Shown here: positions 18,050-27,164 of the stretch, piece by piece
How positions within the stretch are numbered: the stretch's first letter is position 1
Layout of the letters: every line of letters begins with the position of its first letter
From: Hydrogenophaga sp.
GTDB lineage: Bacteria; Pseudomonadota; Gammaproteobacteria; Burkholderiales; Burkholderiaceae_C
Reading direction: 5' to 3'
NCBI RefSeq assembly: GCF_011772445.1
Contig: NZ_WVZN01000047.1
Location: 236,645 to 300,644, forward strand
DNA length: 64,000 nucleotides
Program-made: the position numbers and the translations under genes
Notes under the pieces: model-generated
The model's input: the letters and a program-made list of their open reading frames with translations, nothing else
Told to the model about the DNA's origin: nothing
Databases searched by the model: none

Positions 18050-18412
18050 TCAAGCGGTGGCCAGCTTGGCTTTGACCTGCTCCACGATGCTGCCAAAAGC
18101 CGCCGGGTCGTTGACGGCCAGGTCGGCAAGGACCTTGCGGTCGATCTCGATCTGGGCCTTCTTCAGACCATTGGCGAACTGGCTGTACGTCAGGCCGCAG
18201 GCGCGCGCACCGGCGTTGATGCGGGCGATCCACAGCTGGCGGAACACACGCTTCTTGGTGCGGCGATCGCGGTAGGCGTACTGGCCCGCCTTCATCACCG
18301 CCTGTTTGGCGATGCGGAAGACGTTGCCGCGACGGCCGCGGAAACCTTTGGCCAGGGCCAGGACTTTTTTATGGCGGGCGCGAGCCGTGACACCACGTTT
18401 GACGCGAGGCAT
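18050..18412 (-). CDS. rplT: 50S ribosomal protein L20
   Basis: A 120-residue L20, matching the family length. It begins [18 protein letters not shown], with the conserved [20 protein letters not shown] and [19 protein letters not shown] block. It binds 23S rRNA early in 50S assembly and in several bacteria represses its own operon by binding the mRNA. The ribosome site AAGGAG lies 9 bases before the ATG. It follows rpmI by 24 bases. Confidence 0.97.
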   Translation of the reverse strand: MPRVKRGVTARARHKKVLALAKGFRGRRGNVFRIAKQAVMKAGQYAYRDRRTKKRVFRQLWIARINAGARACGLTYSQFANGLKKAQIEIDRKVLADLAVNDPAAFGSIVEQVKAKLATA

Positions 18413-18436
18413 AGTGCTTCTCCTTGTTCGTCTTGA

Positions 18437-18640
18437 TTACAGGCCAGCGAACGGCAGCATCTGCGCCATGTGACCCATGTTGGTCTCATGAACGTTGACG
18501 GCCCCGCGCAGGTGGCGCTTGTTCTTGGTGGTCTTCTTGGTCAGGATGTGACGCTTGAAGGCTTGACCGCGCTTGACGGTGCCACCGGGACGAACGCGAA
18601 AACGCTTCTTCGCGCTGCTCTTGGTCTTCATTTTGGGCAT
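18437..18640 (-). CDS. rpmI: 50S ribosomal protein L35
   Basis: A 67-residue basic protein starting [20 protein letters not shown] and continuing [16 protein letters not shown], the L35 signature. Strong ribosome site AAGGAG 7 bases before the ATG. Between infC and rpmI is a 192-base leader with stable hairpins, where translation control by L20 is known in other bacteria. Confidence 0.97.
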   Translation of the reverse strand: MPKMKTKSSAKKRFRVRPGGTVKRGQAFKRHILTKKTTKNKRHLRGAVNVHETNMGHMAQMLPFAGL

Positions 18641-18832
18641 TGGAATGCTCCTTCTTGATTTGTGCTCGTGAGGCGCCGTGACAACTGGTCACGGTCTTGA
18701 TGGGCCCCGAGCCACTTTTGAGAAGGCCTTCTCAGGCCTTCTTTTCGGCACCGGCCTTGCGGCTGGTGCCTCGAACCGGCGGGGGACCAACCCCGCCTGC
18801 TCAATCCCTCGTATCCGTCTGCCGCCGGCGGC
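18641..18832 (-). promoter_or_regulatory. Structured infC-rpmI spacer, possible L20 autoregulatory leader
   Basis: A 192-base non-coding spacer in a compact operon. On the minus strand it contains GGCACC...GGTGCC (6-bp stem) and then GAAGGCCT-GAG-AAGGCCTTC (8-bp stem), before the rpmI ribosome site. In E. coli and Firmicutes, L20 represses rpmI-rplT through an mRNA structure imitating its 23S rRNA site. Position and structure fit, but the L20-binding consensus was not verified. Confidence 0.4.
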
Positions 18833-19438
18833 TCAGGCCGCCGATGGGCTGGCCGCCGGCGTTGCCGCCTCGGCCGTGGGTTTCGCCGCCACCTTCTTGC
18901 GGCTGGGCGCGATCATCATGATCATCTGGCGCCCTTCCAGCTTCGGAAACTGTTCCACGATGATCTGGTCGCCCAACTCGTCGCGAATGCGGTTCAACAA
19001 GGCCAGACCCAGTTCCTGGTGCGTGATCTCGCGACCACGGAAGCGCAGCGTGATCTTGCACTTGTCGCCGTCGTCCAGGAACCGGCGGATGTTGCGCATC
19101 TTGATGTTGTAGTCGCCCTCATCGGTGCCGGGGCGAAACTTGACTTCCTTGATCTCGATGACCGTCTGCTTGGCTTTCGCTTCGGCCGCCTTCTTCTGTT
19201 CCTGGTACTTGAACTTGCCGTAATCCATCAGGCGGCACACCGGCGGCACTGCCGTGGCGGCGATCTCCACGAGGTCGACGTCGAGCTCGCCGGCCATGCG
19301 GAGGGCCTCCTGCAAGCTGACGATGCCCAGGGGCTCGTTGTTCGGGCCGTTGAGGCGGACCTCGGGGGCCATGATTTCCCGGTTCAGGCGGTGCGCGCGT
19401 TCTTCACGCTGGCGGCGGTCGCGAAAGTTGGTAGCGAT
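18833..19438 (-). CDS. infC: Translation initiation factor IF-3, with an AUC start codon
   Basis: IF-3 of 201 residues. The N-domain includes [20 protein letters not shown] and [13 protein letters not shown]; the C-domain has [21 protein letters not shown] and [16 protein letters not shown]; the tail is Ala/Pro-rich. It prevents subunit joining and checks initiation codons. The first in-frame ATG (ending 19372) would remove the conserved RLNREI segment that other IF-3 proteins keep. The frame extends upstream to ATC at 19438-19436, preceded by AAGGA at 8 bases. No ATG, GTG or TTG fits. infC typically uses a rare AUU-type start so that IF-3 represses itself; AUC would serve the same purpose here. 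Confidence 0.93.
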   Translation of the reverse strand: MATNFRDRRQREERAHRLNREIMAPEVRLNGPNNEPLGIVSLQEALRMAGELDVDLVEIAATAVPPVCRLMDYGKFKYQEQKKAAEAKAKQTVIEIKEVKFRPGTDEGDYNIKMRNIRRFLDDGDKCKITLRFRGREITHQELGLALLNRIRDELGDQIIVEQFPKLEGRQMIMMIAPSRKKVAAKPTAEAATPAASPSAA

Positions 19439-19469
19439 GGTGTGTGTCCTTGAAATGGGTCAATGAATC

Positions 19470-19489
19470 AAAAGCGGCCTTTCGGCCGC
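19470..19489 (-). terminator. Short intrinsic terminator between thrS and infC
   Basis: On the minus strand GCGGCC-GAAA-GGCCGC (6-bp stem, GNRA-type tetraloop) is followed by TTTTG. It lies 64 bases after the thrS stop and 31 bases before the infC start. It could lower expression of the downstream genes relative to thrS. Confidence 0.6.
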
Positions 19490-19553
19490 CGGGCTGCACC
19501 CGCCATGGGCGCTGGGCAGTGCGGCAGCTTCACCGGGCGGTGCCCGAGGGCGT

Positions 19554-21461
<1,908 letters not shown>

Positions 21462-21472
21462 GTGCGTGTCCG

Positions 21473-21504
21473 GAAAACAAAAAAGCGCGGCTGGGGCCGC
21501 GCTT
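21473..21504 (-). terminator. Attenuator-type terminator in the thrS leader
   Basis: The minus strand reads AAGCGCGGC-CCCA-GCCGCGCTT (9-bp stem, 21483-21504) followed by a T-rich run (TTTTGTTTT), ending 12 bases before the thrS ATG. A strong terminator directly in front of an essential gene only makes sense if it is conditional. It is preceded by a short frame with Thr and Phe codons. Confidence 0.8.
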
Positions 21505-21543
21505 TCGTGGGGAGGAGAAGAAGGTGAAGGGATTCGGGCAGGC

Positions 21544-21591
21544 GCGAACTGCCGGCCTCAATGGGCCGTGGAGAAAAACTCCTGAGTTCGC
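21544..21591 (-). promoter_or_regulatory. Structured thrS leader RNA overlapping the leader peptide
   Basis: Arms GCGAACT (21585-21591 on the minus strand) and AGTTCGC (21544-21550) enclose two small hairpins, GGAG-TTTTT-CTCC and GGCC-loop-GGCC. The first arm lies inside leader codons 4-5 and the second just after the leader stop, so a ribosome position would decide whether the stem forms. Downstream segments GGCC and CGCGC can also pair with the 5' arm of the terminator, a possible antiterminator. Confidence 0.55.
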
Positions 21592-21599
21592 GGTGTCAT
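21558..21599 (-). CDS. thrS-operon leader peptide (MTPRTQEFFSTAH)
   Basis: A 13-codon frame 97 bases before thrS encodes MTPRTQEFFSTAH, with three Thr (ACA, ACT, ACG) and two adjacent Phe codons. The operon it precedes encodes ThrRS and both PheRS subunits. GAGAAAGG stands 10 bases before the ATG; an in-frame ATG three codons earlier would give MSVMTPRTQEFFSTAH. The frame is followed by nested hairpins and a T-tailed terminator. In E. coli, the Phe-rich pheM peptide controls pheST in the same way; no equivalent frame occurs directly before pheS here. Confidence 0.7.
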   Translation of the reverse strand: MTPRTQEFFSTAH

Positions 21600-21643
21600 A
21601 ACCGACATGCCTTTCTCGCTCTTGCTCGTTGTTCGAGCCGGAG

Positions 21644-21649
21644 ATTGTC
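21644..21649 (-). promoter_or_regulatory. Probable -10 box of the thrS operon
   Basis: The minus strand has GACAAT within GGGACAATCT, matching the -10 style common in these bacteria, about 45 bases before the leader-peptide start. The -35 is poorly conserved. It lies in the gap after the hybrid-kinase gene. Confidence 0.4.
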
Positions 21650-21705
21650 CCACAAACATCACGCACGGGTGCGAGTGGCGCTGTTCGGCGCCCTTCGTCG
21701 CAGGC

Positions 21706-23253
21706 TCACGGCAGTGCATTGAGTATCTCGATGAGCCGGTCCACGTCCACGGGCTTCACCAGGTGGTGGTCAAAGCGGGCCGCGGCGGAGCGTTCCCTGT
21801 CGGCCTTCTGGGCCCAGCCGGTCAGGGCCACGAGCGTCACCGGCGACCAGGCCGCGTTGCACCGGATGCGTTCGGCCAGCGCGAACCCGTCCATGCCGGG
21901 CATGCCGATGTCCAGCAGCGCCACCGTGGGTGCGCACTCCTCCATCAGCTGCAGCGCCCGGTCGCCGCTGTAGGCCGCCGTCGCCGCCACCCCCAGGGTG
22001 TGCAGCAGGGCCGCCAGCGTGTCGGCGGCATCCTGGTTGTCGTCCACCACCAGCACGTGCTGGCGGCTGGCCCTTGCCCTCAGCGCCTCGCCACCCGTCG
22101 GCACCGGCGGCGGCGATGCCTTGGCGCCCGCCCAGGGAAGGCGGACCACCATGTGCGTGCCGCTGGGCACCGACCCGCTCTCGGCCTTTACCGTGCCACC
22201 GTGCAGTTCGACCAGACTCTTGACCAGGGTGAGGCCGATGCCCAGGCCGCCTTGCGCTGCGCGGGAGGCGTCCTGGACCTGCACGAACATGTCGAACACG
22301 GCGTCGAGCATGTCCTGGGGAATGCCCGGGCCGCTGTCGGAGACCGTCACGCAGGCATCCGCACCGTCCCGCACCAGCGAAAGCCCCAGCTGGCCGCCGC
22401 GCGGGGTGTACTTGGCCGCGTTGTTCAGCAGATTCGAAAACACCTGCGTGAGCCGGACCGAATCGCCGTGCACCACCACGGGTTTATCGGCAACGTCCGT
22501 CACCAGGCGGTGCGCATGGGCCTCGATCAGGGGCTGACTCAGCTCCACCGCATGCCTGAGCACGTCCTGCAAGGCCACGGGCGCGAACTGCAAGGGGATC
22601 TTGCCGCGCGTGATCCGCGACACCTCCATCAGGTCGTCGATCAGCCGCACCATGTGGTTCACCTGCCGGCTCATGAGGGCGTGGATCCAATCCTCCTCCG
22701 CGTCGCGGTTCTTCTTGGCCAGCAGCTCGAGGCCGGTGCGCAGGGGCGCCAGCGGGTTGCGCAGCTCGTGGGCCAGCGTCGCCAGGAATTCGGTCTTGCG
22801 TTGGTCCGCCTCGCGCAGCCCCGTGAGCGTCCCCCGCAGCTGGTACTGGCGGCGCCGCGCCGCCAGGGCGCTGAGGGTCGCGCTGACGAGCGACGACACC
22901 CGCATGGGCCGCTCCAGCACCGTCACGTTGGCCAGTTCCTGCAGCGCGTCCGTGATGGCCAGGGAGTCGATGCCGGCGCGTGCCAGCACCAGCACCGGCA
23001 AGTCCGACCAGGGCTCCTGCCCGAGCAGCAGTTGCTTCACGTCGGCAAAGGCCTCGTCGCTCAACACCTCCTCGGCAATCAGGAGCACCCCTGCGCCCTC
23101 TCGCAGGCGGCGGGCCATCTCGGCCGCGTCCTGGCAAGCCTCGGCGGCCACACCGGCGCGCGACAGTACCCGCACGGCCATGGCGCCGTCGCGCGCCGTG
23201 GGCATGCGCAACAGCACGCGCAGCTCGGCGGGGGAGGCATGGCCAGCATTCAC
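21706..23253 (-). CDS. Hybrid histidine kinase paired with KaiC-like protein
   Basis: 515 residues, no membrane segment. Residues 10-125 resemble a receiver fold lacking a clear phosphoacceptor Asp (ends VTVLERPMRVSSLVSATLSA). Then coiled coil, HisKA with AHELRNPLAP (His162), HATPase with NLLNNAAKYTPRGG, DSGPGIP and GGLGIGLTLVKSLVELHGG, and a genuine C-terminal receiver (LVVDDNQDAA ... ALLDIGMPGMDG ... LVKPVD). The start is GTG ending at 23253; its GTGA overlaps the TGA of the KaiC-like gene, so the two are translationally coupled. It probably relays a signal handled by the KaiC-like ATPase. No separate response regulator with a DNA-binding domain adjoins. Confidence 0.85.
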   Translation of the reverse strand: MNAGHASPAELRVLLRMPTARDGAMAVRVLSRAGVAAEACQDAAEMARRLREGAGVLLIAEEVLSDEAFADVKQLLLGQEPWSDLPVLVLARAGIDSLAITDALQELANVTVLERPMRVSSLVSATLSALAARRRQYQLRGTLTGLREADQRKTEFLATLAHELRNPLAPLRTGLELLAKKNRDAEEDWIHALMSRQVNHMVRLIDDLMEVSRITRGKIPLQFAPVALQDVLRHAVELSQPLIEAHAHRLVTDVADKPVVVHGDSVRLTQVFSNLLNNAAKYTPRGGQLGLSLVRDGADACVTVSDSGPGIPQDMLDAVFDMFVQVQDASRAAQGGLGIGLTLVKSLVELHGGTVKAESGSVPSGTHMVVRLPWAGAKASPPPVPTGGEALRARASRQHVLVVDDNQDAADTLAALLHTLGVAATAAYSGDRALQLMEECAPTVALLDIGMPGMDGFALAERIRCNAAWSPVTLVALTGWAQKADRERSAAARFDHHLVKPVDVDRLIEILNALP

Positions 23254-24764
23254 CGGCTGGGCGAACCGGGCGGCAAGGCGAGGTCCGGCAAGGAGGCGGG
23301 TGCGCCGGTGAGGATGCCGCGAAACCGCTTGAGCGGCTCGCCCACCACCGGGCCCTGCGAGGTCATCTGGAAACCCCGGATGCTGCGCTCGTGCCAGCCG
23401 CCGCGCTTCTTCATCACCGAGATCGCCTGCCGGACTTCGCCGTCGGCCTCGTAGTAGCGCAGCAGCACCACCGAGTCCGCCAGGTAACTGGCATCGATGG
23501 GGGTCTGCATCTGGGTGCCGATGAGCCCGTGCTCGGCGCCCACGACCATGGTGGCCACGCCGGCCTGCCCCAGGTAGGTCAACAACTCGTGCAGTTGGGC
23601 GATGAGGAAGCGCTCGTCCGGCATGGCGTTGAGGTAGCCATTGAGGCTGTCGATCACGACCACGGTGGCCCCGTGCTGCGTCACCGCCTCGCGAATGCCG
23701 GCCACGAACTCGCCCGGCGACAGCTCGGCCGGGTCCACCTGCCGCAGCCGCATCCGCCCGCTGGCCACATGGGGCGCCAGGTCCATCCCCATGCCGGCGC
23801 ACCGCGCGCGCAAGGTCGTGAGGCTTTCGTGGAAAACGAACAGGGCGGCGGTTTCCCCGCGCTGGGCTGCCGCCAGCGCGAATTGCACCGCCACCGTGGA
23901 CTTGCCGGTGCCGGGGGCGCCCAGGAGCAGCGTGCTGGTGCCGCGCTCGACCCCTTCGCCCAGCAAGCGGTCCAGCGCATCCAGCCCGCTGGACAGCCGG
24001 GTGATGGCCCGCTCGTGGGTGTGCTCCGAGGCCACCAGGCGCGGGTACACCTCCAGTCCTCCGCGCCGGATCTTGTAGTCGTGAAAGCCCCCGCGGTACC
24101 CCTGGCCACGGTACTTCAGCACGATGAGGCGCCGCCGCGCGGTGCCGTAGTGCGGGTTGAGCTGCTCCATCCGCAGCACCGCGTGCGCAATGCTCTGCAC
24201 CTGCAGGTCGTGATCAAGCGCCGTCATGTCGTCCAGCAGCAGCACCGTGCAGTTCCTGCCCGAGAAGAACTGCTTCAGCGCCAGGATCTGGCGGCGGTAG
24301 CGCAGCGAACTGCCCGCCAGCAGGCGCAGTTCGGAGAGGGAATCGAACACCACGCGGCGCGGATTGACCTTGTCGACCGCCTCCAGCAGCCGGACCGTGG
24401 TCTCGCCGAGCTCGACCTCCGAGGGGTGGAACACCATGTACTGCTCCTCGGGGTCGAGCGCCTGTTGGGCAGGGAGCATCTCGCGCATGGACACCCCGGA
24501 CAGGTCCCAGCCGTGCGAGGCCGCCACACCGGCCACCTCTTCGAGCGTCTCGGACAGCGTCACGTACATGACGGGTTCGCCCAGGCGCGCCCCCGCCATC
24601 AGGAACTGCAGGGCGATGGTCGTCTTGCCGGCGCCGGGGGAGCCCTCCAGCAGGTAGAGCCGATTCGCGAGAAACCCCCCGCCGAGAATGTCGTCCAGCC
24701 CGGACACGCCGGTCTTGAGCAGCGCGGGGCCGGACCCGGCGGTGGCGGGTTGAGGTTCGGTCAT
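23250..24764 (-). CDS. KaiC-like double-domain RecA ATPase
   Basis: A 504-residue protein with two tandem KaiC/RadA-type ATPase domains. Walker A motifs are GSPGAGKTT (residues 41-49) and GAPGTGKST (near 278); Walker B-like strands are RRVVFDSLSEL and TVVVIDSLNGYL. The cyanobacterial KaiC hexamer is the clock kinase; proteobacterial KaiC-like proteins usually lack KaiA and often KaiB and act in stress or signalling. No kaiA or kaiB is present here. The start at MTEPQPATAG has a GGAGG site at 7 bases. It overlaps the downstream hybrid kinase by four bases. Confidence 0.88.
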   Translation of the reverse strand: MTEPQPATAGSGPALLKTGVSGLDDILGGGFLANRLYLLEGSPGAGKTTIALQFLMAGARLGEPVMYVTLSETLEEVAGVAASHGWDLSGVSMREMLPAQQALDPEEQYMVFHPSEVELGETTVRLLEAVDKVNPRRVVFDSLSELRLLAGSSLRYRRQILALKQFFSGRNCTVLLLDDMTALDHDLQVQSIAHAVLRMEQLNPHYGTARRRLIVLKYRGQGYRGGFHDYKIRRGGLEVYPRLVASEHTHERAITRLSSGLDALDRLLGEGVERGTSTLLLGAPGTGKSTVAVQFALAAAQRGETAALFVFHESLTTLRARCAGMGMDLAPHVASGRMRLRQVDPAELSPGEFVAGIREAVTQHGATVVVIDSLNGYLNAMPDERFLIAQLHELLTYLGQAGVATMVVGAEHGLIGTQMQTPIDASYLADSVVLLRYYEADGEVRQAISVMKKRGGWHERSIRGFQMTSQGPVVGEPLKRFRGILTGAPASLPDLALPPGSPSR

Positions 24765-24910
24765 TGCTGTGCCTCCACTATTGGCCGACGGCAATCGACG
24801 ATCCTAGCGCCGAACCGGGGCCGACGGGGGCCAGTCTTCAGGCGCCGGGTGCGCGCCCCCGGGCACGCCGATTGCCCGGCACGCGTCTCCCAGCGCAGCC
24901 AAGGAACACC

Positions 24911-25423
24911 ATGCACTCAGAAGGAAAAACCCGGGACGATCTCTGGAAGATGATCAAGGACATCCGCTTCGGCATGCTCACGACCCGGCATTCGGGCGAG
25001 GCACACGACGGCCACCTGCACGCCCGCCCCATGACCACGCAGAACAAGGACCTCGACGACGCGCGCCTGTGGTTCTTCATGTCCCGCCGCAGCGGGCCGG
25101 TGGACGACATCGTGGCCGATCCGACAGTCAACGTGAGCTACGCCGAACCGGACGACGATACCTACGTCTCCGTCTCCGGCATCGCGCGCGTCATCCCCGA
25201 CGTCGCTCAGGCGCGGGCGCTCTGGAACAAGGCGGCCGACGCCTGGTTTCCCGGTGGTCCCGAAGACCCGGACCTCGTGCTCGTGGCGGTAGACATCGAG
25301 CACGCGCACTACTGGGACGTGAAGGAGAACAAGCTCACGCAGTTGATGGTGATGGCCAAGGCGGCCCTCACGGGAGAACCCCCGCGGCTGGGGGAATCGG
25401 GCGAGGTTCGGCCGAGCCATTGA
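24911..25423 (+). CDS. Pyridoxamine 5'-phosphate oxidase-family (general stress protein 26-like) protein
   Basis: A 170-residue split-barrel flavin-binding protein resembling Bacillus GSP26. Visible blocks: KMIKDIRFGMLTTR, HLHARPMTTQN, LWFFMSRRSGPVDDI and VNVSYAEPDDDTYVSVSGIARV, all part of the FMN-binding barrel, and a C-terminal AHYWDVKENKLTQL. The substrate is unknown; such proteins bind FMN/FAD and often belong to stress regulons. It is divergent from the KaiC-like gene and convergent with aceA. The ribosome site AAGGAA is 5 bases before the ATG. Confidence 0.8.
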   Translation: MHSEGKTRDDLWKMIKDIRFGMLTTRHSGEAHDGHLHARPMTTQNKDLDDARLWFFMSRRSGPVDDIVADPTVNVSYAEPDDDTYVSVSGIARVIPDVAQARALWNKAADAWFPGGPEDPDLVLVAVDIEHAHYWDVKENKLTQLMVMAKAALTGEPPRLGESGEVRPSH

Positions 25424-25503
25424 GAAAGCCCGGCCGGTCGGCGGGCCCTGCGCCGACCCCCGAGAAAGCCGATCACGGCCCGGTGCCGCCCCCCACCGAA
25501 AAA

Positions 25504-25521
25504 GCCGCCCCGAAGGGCGGC
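25504..25521 (-). terminator. Rho-independent terminator of aceA
   Basis: GCCGCCC-TTCG-GGGCGGC (7-bp stem) followed on the minus strand by TTTTTCGG, 31 bases after the aceA stop. The remaining 80 bases towards the flavin-protein gene show several GAGAAAGCC-type short repeats but no gene. Confidence 0.85.
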
Positions 25522-25552
25522 CCTGTCTCCTCTGATGTCCGGTGGATTCGAC

Positions 25553-26884
25553 TCAGTGGAACTGCTCTTCCTCGGTCGAACCCGTCAGCGCCTTCACGCT
25601 CGACGAACCGCCCTGGATGACCGTGGTCACGTCGTCGAAGTAGCCCGCGCCCACTTCCTGCTGGTGCGACACGAAGGTGTAGCCCTGCTCGCGCGCCTTG
25701 AACTCGGGCTCCTGCACCATCTCCGTGTAGTGCTTCATGCCTTCGCCGCGGGCGTAGGCGTGGGCGAACTGGAAGGTGTTGAACCAGTTGATGTGGATGC
25801 CGGCCAGGGTGATGAACTGGTACTTGTAGCCCAGCGCGGAGAGCTCGTCCTGGAAGCGGGCAATGGTCTTGTCGTCCAGGTTCTTCTTCCAGTTGAACGA
25901 GGGCGAGCAGTTGTAGCTCAGCAGCTTGCCCGGGCTCTTGGCGTGCACGGCCTGCGCGAATTCGCGGGCGAAGCCCAGGTCGGGCGTGCCGGTTTCACAC
26001 CACACCAGGTCGGCATAGGGCGCGTAGGCCACGCCGCGGCTGATGGCCTGCTCCAGGCCGTTCTTCACGCGGTAGAAGCCTTCCTGCGTGCGCTCGCCGG
26101 TGAGGAAGGGCTTGTCGTTGGCGTCGTGGTCGCTGGTGATGAGGTTGGCGGCCTCGGCGTCCGTGCGGGCCAGCACGATGGTGGACACGCCCATCACGTC
26201 GGCGGCGAAGCGCGCGGCGATCAGCTTCTCGATGGCCTCTTGCGTGGGCACCAGCACCTTGCCGCCCATGTGGCCGCACTTCTTCACGGCGGCCAGCTGG
26301 TCCTCGAAGTGCACGCCCGCGGCGCCGGCCGCGATCATGTTCTTCATCAGCTCGAAGGCATTGAGCACGCCGCCGAAGCCGGCTTCCGCGTCGGCCACGA
26401 TGGGCAGGAAGTAGTCGATGAATTCCTTGCTGCCCGGCTCGATGCCACGGCCCCACTGGATTTCATCGGCGCGCTTGAAGGTGTTGTTGATGCGGCGAAC
26501 CATGGCGGGCACCGAGTCGTAGGCGTAGAGCGACTGGTCGGGGTACATGGTTTCGCTGGTGTTGCCGTCGGCGGCCACCTGCCAGCCCGAGAGGTACACC
26601 GCCTCCAGCCCGGCCTTGGCCTGCTGCATGGCCTGGCCGGCGCTGATGGCGCCGAAGGCGTTGACGTAGCCCTTCTTGGCGCCGCCATTGATCTTTTCCC
26701 AGAGCTTTTCCGCGCCGCGTTTGGCGAGGGTGTGCTCGATGTGCATGCTGCCGCGCAGGCGCACCACGTCGGCGGCGGTGTAGCCGCGCTTGACGCCCTT
26801 CCAGCGCGGGTTCGTGGCCCAGTCTTTTTCCAGGGCTTCGATCTGTTGCGCGCGGCTGAGTTGTTCGGTGAGGGACTGAGGCAT
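25553..26884 (-). CDS. aceA: Isocitrate lyase
   Basis: A 443-residue isocitrate lyase that splits isocitrate to glyoxylate and succinate in the glyoxylate bypass. It has the active-site block [10 protein letters not shown] (catalytic Cys near residue 200), substrate loops [17 protein letters not shown] and [12 protein letters not shown], and [12 protein letters not shown]. Length matches the E. coli-like class. No malate synthase or regulator adjoins. The upstream region is unusually AT-rich and holds two copies of a palindromic motif, probable operators for a regulator of acetate or propionate metabolism. Confidence 0.96.
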   Translation of the reverse strand: MPQSLTEQLSRAQQIEALEKDWATNPRWKGVKRGYTAADVVRLRGSMHIEHTLAKRGAEKLWEKINGGAKKGYVNAFGAISAGQAMQQAKAGLEAVYLSGWQVAADGNTSETMYPDQSLYAYDSVPAMVRRINNTFKRADEIQWGRGIEPGSKEFIDYFLPIVADAEAGFGGVLNAFELMKNMIAAGAAGVHFEDQLAAVKKCGHMGGKVLVPTQEAIEKLIAARFAADVMGVSTIVLARTDAEAANLITSDHDANDKPFLTGERTQEGFYRVKNGLEQAISRGVAYAPYADLVWCETGTPDLGFAREFAQAVHAKSPGKLLSYNCSPSFNWKKNLDDKTIARFQDELSALGYKYQFITLAGIHINWFNTFQFAHAYARGEGMKHYTEMVQEPEFKAREQGYTFVSHQQEVGAGYFDDVTTVIQGGSSSVKALTGSTEEEQFH

Positions 26885-26958
26885 GGGGACACTCCTTGGG
26901 GTTGAGGTGGAACCGGGCGGCGAATCGCGGCAAAGGCGGTGCCGTTGGACATGACTCT

Positions 26959-27004
26959 AAGTCTTATAGAAGACTTGAAACGTCTCTTATGTCTTATAGA
27001 AGAG
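26959..27004. promoter_or_regulatory. Tandem palindromic operator candidates upstream of aceA
   Basis: GTCTTATAGAAGA occurs at 26961-26973 and again at 26991-27003, exactly 30 bases apart (about three helical turns). The first copy extends to a palindrome with AAGTCTT/AAGACTT arms (26959-26976). They lie 75-120 bases before the aceA start in an AT-rich stretch (26940-27115) that is otherwise non-coding. Such paired sites suggest a dimeric repressor binding the same DNA face. Confidence 0.6.
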
Positions 27005-27164
27005 AAAAATTTTTCTTTTTTTAATCAACGATCTTTTTGCCGAATTTTTCAATAAGAAATTCTGTTTCCCATATCAAGAAAATTTGCCGCGACGCAGCAT
27101 CGCGTCATTTCTTGATGCGAAAAGCAGTTGCCTCATGCCGAAAACCCCCCGGTGCACCTGCGGC

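Noticed and set aside
14051..18436. A 1461-codon plus-strand open frame across pheS, pheT and rplT
   Set aside because: Antisense shadow of the translation operon; no ribosome site and no family-like sequence.
21473..21600. A T-box riboswitch before thrS
   Set aside because: No T-box sequence or specifier loop; T-boxes are rare outside Gram-positives, and a leader peptide explains the layout better.
21706..24764. A complete circadian clock
   Set aside because: Neither kaiA nor kaiB is present near the KaiC-like gene in this window.
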